A DNA stretch of 17,816 nt from Candidatus Sigynarchaeota archaeon. Its GTDB lineage: Archaea > Asgardarchaeota > Lokiarchaeia > Sigynarchaeales > Sigynarchaeaceae. Below, piece by piece: positions 13,401 to 17,816 of the stretch. Within the stretch, counting starts at the first letter, position 1, and each line of letters opens with the position of its first letter. The notes under the pieces are model-generated. The model ran no database searches and had not been told where the DNA came from. It saw nothing but the letters and a program-made list of their open reading frames with translations. The position numbers and the translations under genes are program-made. The stretch spans positions 1 to 17,816 of the forward strand of contig JAUQYW010000670.1 of the NCBI GenBank assembly GCA_030587525.1, read 5' to 3'.

Positions 13401-16400
13401 TGCATCTTCTCTAACTCCGGTACAAACTGGGATGAAGCAGGGATAACAGCTTTAGATTGTCAAAATATTCGCATCACGAATAGCACGGCTGCCTCGAATA
13501 ACTATGGGATTTACATCACGAATGGTATAAACCATGTTATAGATAACACCCTTCTCACAGTAAATAACAATAATAGACTGGAGCGGTCCAGGAACTGCAC
13601 CATTGTTTTCAACTTGATGCAGCTTGGATGGAGTGGTCTGGAATTGTATGATTGCTGGAATAACACCATTGCGTATAATACATTCTCGAACAATTCAAAT
13701 TATGGATTATACATTAGCGGGAATTCCTATGAGAACACGATCCAAGGCAACACGATGGAATATAACGATTATGGCATCTATCTCAACAATCAGGTGTGGA
13801 GAAATCATATATATCACAATGCCTTTATGAATAATGTCTGGGAACAAGCTTACAGTGTCTCGAATACCGCGGATAATGAATGGGATGATGGGCTGAATGG
13901 TAACTATTACAGTGATTATTCAACACGGTATCCGGCTGCCGTGAATAACGGATACGTGTGGGAGACGCCATATGTTATCCCAGGTGATTTTATAGAGGAT
14001 GATGCTTGTGCCTTGGTGTTCCCGTATATGCTCCAGCCAAATGATTTTGCGCCTATCATCAGTGCCATCTCGTGTACGCCTGTGACAGGAAATCAATTAA
14101 CTATCTTCACGTTCAACACGACCTACTCTGACGCCGATAACAACCGGCCATCGCGCGTTGATCTGATCATCGATGGTTACCCCTATCCTATGGCAAAGCA
14201 AGATCCCCTTGATACCAACTATATGGATGGATGCTATTATGTCTATTCGACCTATCTCCAGCCGGCAATCCACCAGTACTTTGTGAATGCCACGGATGGG
14301 CGATATTTCGGGATTTCCGGGACATTCTCGCTCACGGTTACAGCGGGACCGAACCTCAATATGCCAGTGCTTTCCGCTGCCAGCGTGAATCCCGCATCTG
14401 GTTATCAAAATATCACGCTGTTTTCCTTTACCGTGAACTACGCGGACGCCGACAATAACGCACCTCAATCGATCATGGTGATCATCAACGGTACCATCCT
14501 TCCAATGTCCAAGGTAAATCCAACAGAACAGAATTACATCGGAGGAGTCTTATACCAGGTTTCGACAACCCTTACGACTTTCGGTATCTTCACATTCGAT
14601 GTCAACGCATCGGATGGAATGTACTTGATTAACTTGGCCGGAACTCCAGGCCCGACCGTCGAGCGGCTCCTTCCCTATAGTACCATACCCCTGGTTGGCG
14701 TGCGGATTGGTGTCGTGTTATATCACAACGAAAACAACCCAATGACCACGTATCCCCAAGTCTATCAAGATCTCCTTGCGCGCGGTGCGAGTGTTTCCGG
14801 TATCTACACGGCACTTTCCGCGCCTGTGCTCGCTAATTATGAGCTGCTCTGGTTTGATGATAATGGATTCCCCATGCAACCAAGTGAACTTGCGGCCTTG
14901 CAATTGTGGATCATGGCTGGCGGGCGATTATTACTCACGGGTGACAACGGCGGGACGAGTAGTGATATTTTAAACTGGTTCGCCATCAATCCCATATATA
15001 TCACTATACCATCGGGATGGACCAGCACGATAACGCTTCATCCCATCACCGCGGGCGTGTCGCTGTTGCACTTCCCCACTTCAAACCGGTACCTGGACAC
15101 TTCCGGATCACCCATGGCGTTTGATTGCGTGGAAATGGATGGCCGCACCCTCGTTTCATTGTTTGATGTCGGGTTCACGCGCATCGTGATGATTTCGAGT
15201 AATATTTTCCAGGAACCAACCTATGGCGATAACCGGCTGTTCTTCAACAACACTATGGGCTGGCTTTGCGCGCTGACGAATAACTTCGCACCTGGTCTCG
15301 TCGGGGAGTCCCTCGTGCCATTGAGCGGCGACCAGGCCACGCTATTTGCTTGTTCCGTGACCTATTTCGATCAAGACAACAACGTGCCGGTGCACGTGAG
15401 CCTCTCGTTGAATGGAACGTTGTACCCGCTGAGCAAGCTCGATCCTTTCGATAACAATTACGTGGATGGATGCTTGTATAACCTTTCGCTGTATATTCAA
15501 CCGGGAGACTATGAGTATTCGTTCACCTGCTCAGATTACTTGTATTCCAATAGTACCGCGGTTTACACCGGGTTAAGCGTGACAGAAACCAATATCTTTT
15601 CACCCAACTTATCGGAAGGCATGGTGGTTCCTGGTACGGGCATTGCGAATATAAGCATGTTCAATTTCGTGGTGAATTACACGGATGCCGATAACAACGC
15701 GCCAGGCATCGTCGAAGTGATTATCAATGGTACGATCTTTTTCATGGCACAGCTGGATCCCGCGGATACGAATTACATGGACGGTTGCTGGTTCGTGCGT
15801 TCAATGTATCTTGACGTGGGAACCTATAACTTCCAGTTCAATTGCTGGGACGGCCTCTATTCGGATAGCCTCGGGCCATTCACCGGTCCGGAAGTCGTGG
15901 TTTCCCCGTACGCAGATCACATGGCAGCGGATTACCAGTTCTTTATAATGGGTATGAATACGACGCTCAACTCGACCATGGACCGGATTTCGGGTCTCGA
16001 CTATCATGCCTCATTCAACATACCGATTATGGGAAATTTCTCGCACGATGTGAGCCTTGATACTCGCCTGATCACCAATGCAAGTGGGCTGTGGCCATCG
16101 GGAACGCGCACGAATGCGTGGATACCCATCTCGGTCTCGATCGGTGACCTCGTGCCTATCTGCGTCGATGGTGAAGGCGATCACGTGTTCAACGTTACCG
16201 GGCAAACCATGATCAATCTTCCCGGGATCGGCGTCGTGCGCGCATGGATCTTGAACGACTTGACGACGGCTGGTGCCAGTGCGATTTATGAAAGCTCGAC
16301 AGGTATGCTAATCAGCGGAACCTTCAGGTATGCGGGTGGATCGCAATATTATACGATGGATCTGGTCGCGACCAATGTCATATTCCGGCTGGTTCGCACT

Positions 16401-17816
16401 TACCTGTTGGATGGCAAGGTCCTCCCCGTGATCGGATCGGACACGATCATATACAATTTCACGGTCACTTATGTTGATTTGGATAATAATGCACCCACGA
16501 GCGTGGATCTCGTCTTGAATTCCACGTCGTATGCCATGGTCCAGGTCGACCCCTTCGACACGAACTATGTGGATGGAGCGTTGTATGCGTACGTTACCAC
16601 CTTGATATCAGGCAATTATTCTTTCTCATTCACGGCATTGACTGGTTCAACCACCAGCTTGTTCCCCACGTCTGGTGGAACGATAAACGGCCCTGTCGTG
16701 CTGCCATACGAATTCTGCATGTTGCGGGACGGGATGGTTTCCCCGAACGCAAGCAACGAATATGCTATCTATATCTTCAGCGTGATATACCAAGACACGC
16801 AAGATGCTGCCCCCGTCTACGTGCATCTCGTGCTCGATGGAGCGGTTTACAACATGATCAAGGATCCAACCGACAACGATTTCACGAATGGCGTGCTGTA
16901 CCGGCTCCAGAATTCCTCCATGACGATTGGCACACACTCGTATTATTACGATGCACGAAACGCGACGGGCACCCTTCGATTCCCGCTGGTGGGTTCCTTG
17001 AGTGGCCCGCGGGTGGTCCAGATGTATTTCCCAAGCTTTGCTACGGGAATCACACCTGTGATTGATGGCACATTCAACGCTACTGAATGGGCAAGTGCGA
17101 CTGCATACCGCGCTACCGTGAACATGTGGGATATATCGAGCCCGGGATACACGGGCGTTGTCCGTGTGCTGAACATCACGATCTGGATATTGAATGACGA
17201 GCAATTCGTGTACATGTGCGTGCAAATCGCGGGTGAGACCTACACGGCATCGATGAGCTCTGACATGTTATATATCTTCTTCGATGGCGACATGAATGGG
17301 ACCCTCGATACCAACGAAAACGTGATTGGCATCTCGACTAATCCCACGATGTCTTTCTACACGCAGCACGATGGCTACATAATAGGGCCAATGTTTATGA
17401 TGAATCTCGATATAAATAACAACGGCACGGAAGATGGCGACGGGGCTTTCACGCACTCGAATCCCATCGAGGGCATGACCGGGACGTACACGTTCGAGAT
17501 CAGCCTCCCGTTCAACTCGGCCGACTTCCATGATCTCCAGCTCCCCTTAGGCGCGAGCACGCGGTTCAAGATCGCGTTCATGGATCAAGGAGCTATGGGA
17601 TATGCCATCTTGCCTTGCATCTCGGAACTCATGGAGCTCCTCGACCCGACCTCGTATGGCGTGCTGGAACTCGACAATATACCGTTTGCGAATTTCACGG
17701 CGAACACGACGTCGGTAATTACTATGGCACCGGTTGGTTTCACCTTCACTGGACGCGTGGGTGATGCCCCCGCGTCCTTGACCACCGCTTGTATAGGTGG
17801 GGTCGTCGGGACTGAT
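10419..17816 (+). CDS. Giant secreted modular protein (Ig-like repeats, two NosD-type beta-helices, other domains), 3' end outside window
   Basis: I translated this frame through to the edge: 2466 codons, no stop. Residues 11-26 form a signal peptide or anchor after a basic start (IRKNENQK). Residues about 48-235 are an N-terminal domain with PFTFHFY, CTNGYVSF and APYWDDL. Ten Ig-like repeats of about 100 residues follow, in pairs, each pair followed by another module: beta-helix (445-722), beta-helix (932-1207), amidotransferase-like fold (1421-1622), unrecognised domain (1831-1989) and a CBM9/DOMON-like domain (2203-2427). The repeats carry the consensus DADNN.P, then NGT.YPM, D.NY.DGC and Y.F...DG. 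N-glycosylation sequons (N-x-S/T) are frequent. Similar huge surface proteins occur in Asgard archaea; adhesion, cell-surface coat or glycan binding is a likely role. The ATG at 10419 has only a weak ribosome-binding site (GAGTGA). It is divergent from the export operon. Confidence 0.9.
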   Translation, partial: MIHIRKNENQKLFFISLAIVLAIIVAGSGKDLTGITSSNDPLVDPGAIDQSDGPLLNYTMTVGAPYTWVDATSGVRCDAIAGRDDACQQFTLPFTFHFYNETFNYMYVCTNGYVSFEYATSYNNMNFPVSSPRYMIAPYWDDLHSTSPCNIFVRNMTGPNRVVIEFQDYYTLSNNYIGTFEIILYESQMIIFNYDSVNYVGDCTTGLNFGQDTRYFTQYSGLTPITDDLSIQFIAIINNFPPSLVNGTVSPASGPQSTLFTYIVDYVDADNNTPIYVNAVIDGWTYDMVKQNMSDINYVDGCRFQFLTHLQPGAHTYYFECMDTIYTASTSVTSNPAVSAESASNASLTSLGVNPPMGHINGMYTYAVIYSDPYNIEPSLNIVVNSVTFILNKVDPADNDYVDGCIYAINLMLTAGGTYEYTFNAFNAFMVTSLGPIPGPVVGPMILHAPIAINSNSQLDAFCAGNGTDGISWATAHVLENFIINADGNRSAISIQNTNRFLIIRNCILSGAGSMYWGDAGISIMYSSNIRIINCTIESNGRDGIFIYDSSNDEVLDTVLASNFENIYAEYSTQLRIHNNTINSGSYGIYFSWSVQDVVVTNNTISGCNNEGIRIYGDCDNITIAMNILFSNWVGMRLENQVSNICTLKNAFIMNSWYQVVNDATMGSNNTWDDGVNGNYYSDYTSQNPAALNNGIVWETDYAINGSAGGYDTRPLVSPFVFQPDNFAPSFISPSCSPVSGTQATVFTFRITYVDADNNRPRYVNLVLDGIAYPMGKSNTSDTNYADGNIYITSIYVQPGSHIYSFSCFDGRFYGSSSNMSGPTVTSSNTVAPNLTDIGFFPMMGHRFQRYDFMVNYTDADNNAPTLIDITVNGTSYPMTKLIPTDTNYMDGCLFGISIQLNVTGTYEYSLFAFDGLYTAFTNTTVGPTVDIIMMHAPIRITSNAQLDAFCAGNGTDGLSWGTAHVIRDLAIDANGDTAGIYLSTTTRYLIIENCIFSNSGTNWDEAGITALDCQNIRITNSTAASNNYGIYITNGINHVIDNTLLTVNNNNRLERSRNCTIVFNLMQLGWSGLELYDCWNNTIAYNTFSNNSNYGLYISGNSYENTIQGNTMEYNDYGIYLNNQVWRNHIYHNAFMNNVWEQAYSVSNTADNEWDDGLNGNYYSDYSTRYPAAVNNGYVWETPYVIPGDFIEDDACALVFPYMLQPNDFAPIISAISCTPVTGNQLTIFTFNTTYSDADNNRPSRVDLIIDGYPYPMAKQDPLDTNYMDGCYYVYSTYLQPAIHQYFVNATDGRYFGISGTFSLTVTAGPNLNMPVLSAASVNPASGYQNITLFSFTVNYADADNNAPQSIMVIINGTILPMSKVNPTEQNYIGGVLYQVSTTLTTFGIFTFDVNASDGMYLINLAGTPGPTVERLLPYSTIPLVGVRIGVVLYHNENNPMTTYPQVYQDLLARGASVSGIYTALSAPVLANYELLWFDDNGFPMQPSELAALQLWIMAGGRLLLTGDNGGTSSDILNWFAINPIYITIPSGWTSTITLHPITAGVSLLHFPTSNRYLDTSGSPMAFDCVEMDGRTLVSLFDVGFTRIVMISSNIFQEPTYGDNRLFFNNTMGWLCALTNNFAPGLVGESLVPLSGDQATLFACSVTYFDQDNNVPVHVSLSLNGTLYPLSKLDPFDNNYVDGCLYNLSLYIQPGDYEYSFTCSDYLYSNSTAVYTGLSVTETNIFSPNLSEGMVVPGTGIANISMFNFVVNYTDADNNAPGIVEVIINGTIFFMAQLDPADTNYMDGCWFVRSMYLDVGTYNFQFNCWDGLYSDSLGPFTGPEVVVSPYADHMAADYQFFIMGMNTTLNSTMDRISGLDYHASFNIPIMGNFSHDVSLDTRLITNASGLWPSGTRTNAWIPISVSIGDLVPICVDGEGDHVFNVTGQTMINLPGIGVVRAWILNDLTTAGASAIYESSTGMLISGTFRYAGGSQYYTMDLVATNVIFRLVRTYLLDGKVLPVIGSDTIIYNFTVTYVDLDNNAPTSVDLVLNSTSYAMVQVDPFDTNYVDGALYAYVTTLISGNYSFSFTALTGSTTSLFPTSGGTINGPVVLPYEFCMLRDGMVSPNASNEYAIYIFSVIYQDTQDAAPVYVHLVLDGAVYNMIKDPTDNDFTNGVLYRLQNSSMTIGTHSYYYDARNATGTLRFPLVGSLSGPRVVQMYFPSFATGITPVIDGTFNATEWASATAYRATVNMWDISSPGYTGVVRVLNITIWILNDEQFVYMCVQIAGETYTASMSSDMLYIFFDGDMNGTLDTNENVIGISTNPTMSFYTQHDGYIIGPMFMMNLDINNNGTEDGDGAFTHSNPIEGMTGTYTFEISLPFNSADFHDLQLPLGASTRFKIAFMDQGAMGYAILPCISELMELLDPTSYGVLELDNIPFANFTANTTSVITMAPVGFTFTGRVGDAPASLTTACIGGVVGTD
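11751..12584 (+). repeat. NosD-type right-handed beta-helix module, copy 1 (in the giant gene)
   Basis: Residues 445-722. It begins HAPIAINSNSQLDAFCAGNG, continues in short I-x-N/G-N-x-I rungs typical of PbH1 repeats, and ends with the NosD-like cap WDDGVNGNYYSDY...VWETDYAI. Confidence 0.8.
13212..14039 (+). repeat. NosD-type right-handed beta-helix module, copy 2 (in the giant gene)
   Basis: Residues 932-1207. The same start (HAPIRITSNAQLDAFCAGNG) and cap (WDDGLNGNYYSDY...VWETPYVI) as copy 1, with diverged rungs between. This marks a block duplication inside the gene. Confidence 0.8.
14679..15285 (+). other. Class I amidotransferase-like (ThuA/DUF4350-type) module inside the giant protein
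   Basis: Residues about 1421-1622. The pattern is strand (RIGVVLYH), helix, strand, then ELLWFDDNGFPM, a helix with LQLWIMAGGRLLLTGDNGG, and a later SLFDVGFTRIVMISS. The nucleophile-elbow position reads TGDNGG without the catalytic cysteine, so a structural or binding role is more likely than catalysis. Confidence 0.55.
17025..17700 (+). other. CBM9/DOMON-like module with EF-hand-type loop inside the giant protein
   Basis: Residues about 2203-2427. TPVIDGTFNATEWASA is the usual opening of family 9 carbohydrate-binding and related DOMON domains. DGDMNGTLDTNE (2289-2300) matches a calcium-binding EF-hand loop at positions 1, 3, 5, 9 and 12. Confidence 0.55.

Larger units (their letters stand above)
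11130..17024 (+). repeat. Ten Ig-like repeats arranged as five pairs
   Basis: Repeats start near residues 238, 341, 723, 829, 1208, 1314, 1621, 1724, 1990 and 2097 of the giant protein. Best-kept positions are DADNN.P in strand 2, DG or NGT before a Y/F-M turn, and D.NY.DGC. Repeats 2, 9 and 10 are the most diverged: 2 has SDPYNIEP in place of DADNN.P, 9 has DGA for DGC, and 10 has DTQDAAP and TNGV. Confidence 0.8.

Noticed and set aside
1..17816. Hidden selenoprotein genes with in-frame TGA
   Set aside because: Prompted by SepSecS, I looked at gene ends and the 4900-5740 gap. No frame joined across TGA looks coding, and the giant gene contains no in-frame TGA.

Overview
The window looks archaeal and most like an Asgard archaeon (Lokiarchaeia or a relative). 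The evidence is a clear archaeal SepSecS (selenocysteine synthase), a DUF1512 protein, an archaeal/ER-type signal peptidase with a Ser-His-Asp triad, TATA-box promoters, occasional GGTG ribosome-binding sites, and a giant secreted beta-helix/Ig-like protein. The lineage is an inference: selenocysteine-decoding archaea are few, and base composition, mid-40s % GC by eye, is higher than in the first Lokiarchaeota genomes. I see no tRNA, rRNA, CRISPR array, insertion sequence or integrase.

Left part (1-4900). A gene tail (+) converges with an MFS transporter (-) on a shared hairpin terminator. Next comes a FixC/ETF-QO-like flavoprotein fused to a two-cluster ferredoxin (+). It is flanked by three tiny minus-strand genes for lysine-rich, disordered proteins of 38, 38 and 51 residues. 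Two of these share an almost identical promoter block. A 98-residue hypothetical gene follows.

Middle (4890-8256). A gene-poor stretch of about 850 bases holds three strong hairpins at roughly even spacing. It is followed by a small zinc-binding, lysine-rich protein (+), which converges with a 230-residue protein of unknown function (-).

Core operon (6901-10067, minus strand). The order is DUF1512 membrane-anchored protein, signal peptidase I, SepSecS, packed with gaps of 1 and 26 bases. The signal peptidase can only be read from its well-placed ATG, one base after the DUF1512 stop, if the ribosome slips -1 on a perfect A-AAA-AAG heptamer, or if the assembly lost one A.

Right part (10419 to the edge, plus strand). 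A single reading frame stays open for 2466 codons and runs off the window. It encodes a secreted modular protein: signal peptide, N-terminal sandwich-like domain, then five blocks each made of two Ig-like repeats plus one different module (beta-helix, beta-helix, amidotransferase-like fold, unknown, CBM9/DOMON-like with an EF-hand-type loop). It is divergent from the DUF1512-signal peptidase operon across a 350-base region with several dyad symmetries. The signal peptidase next door could process such a protein, but neighbourhood is the only link.
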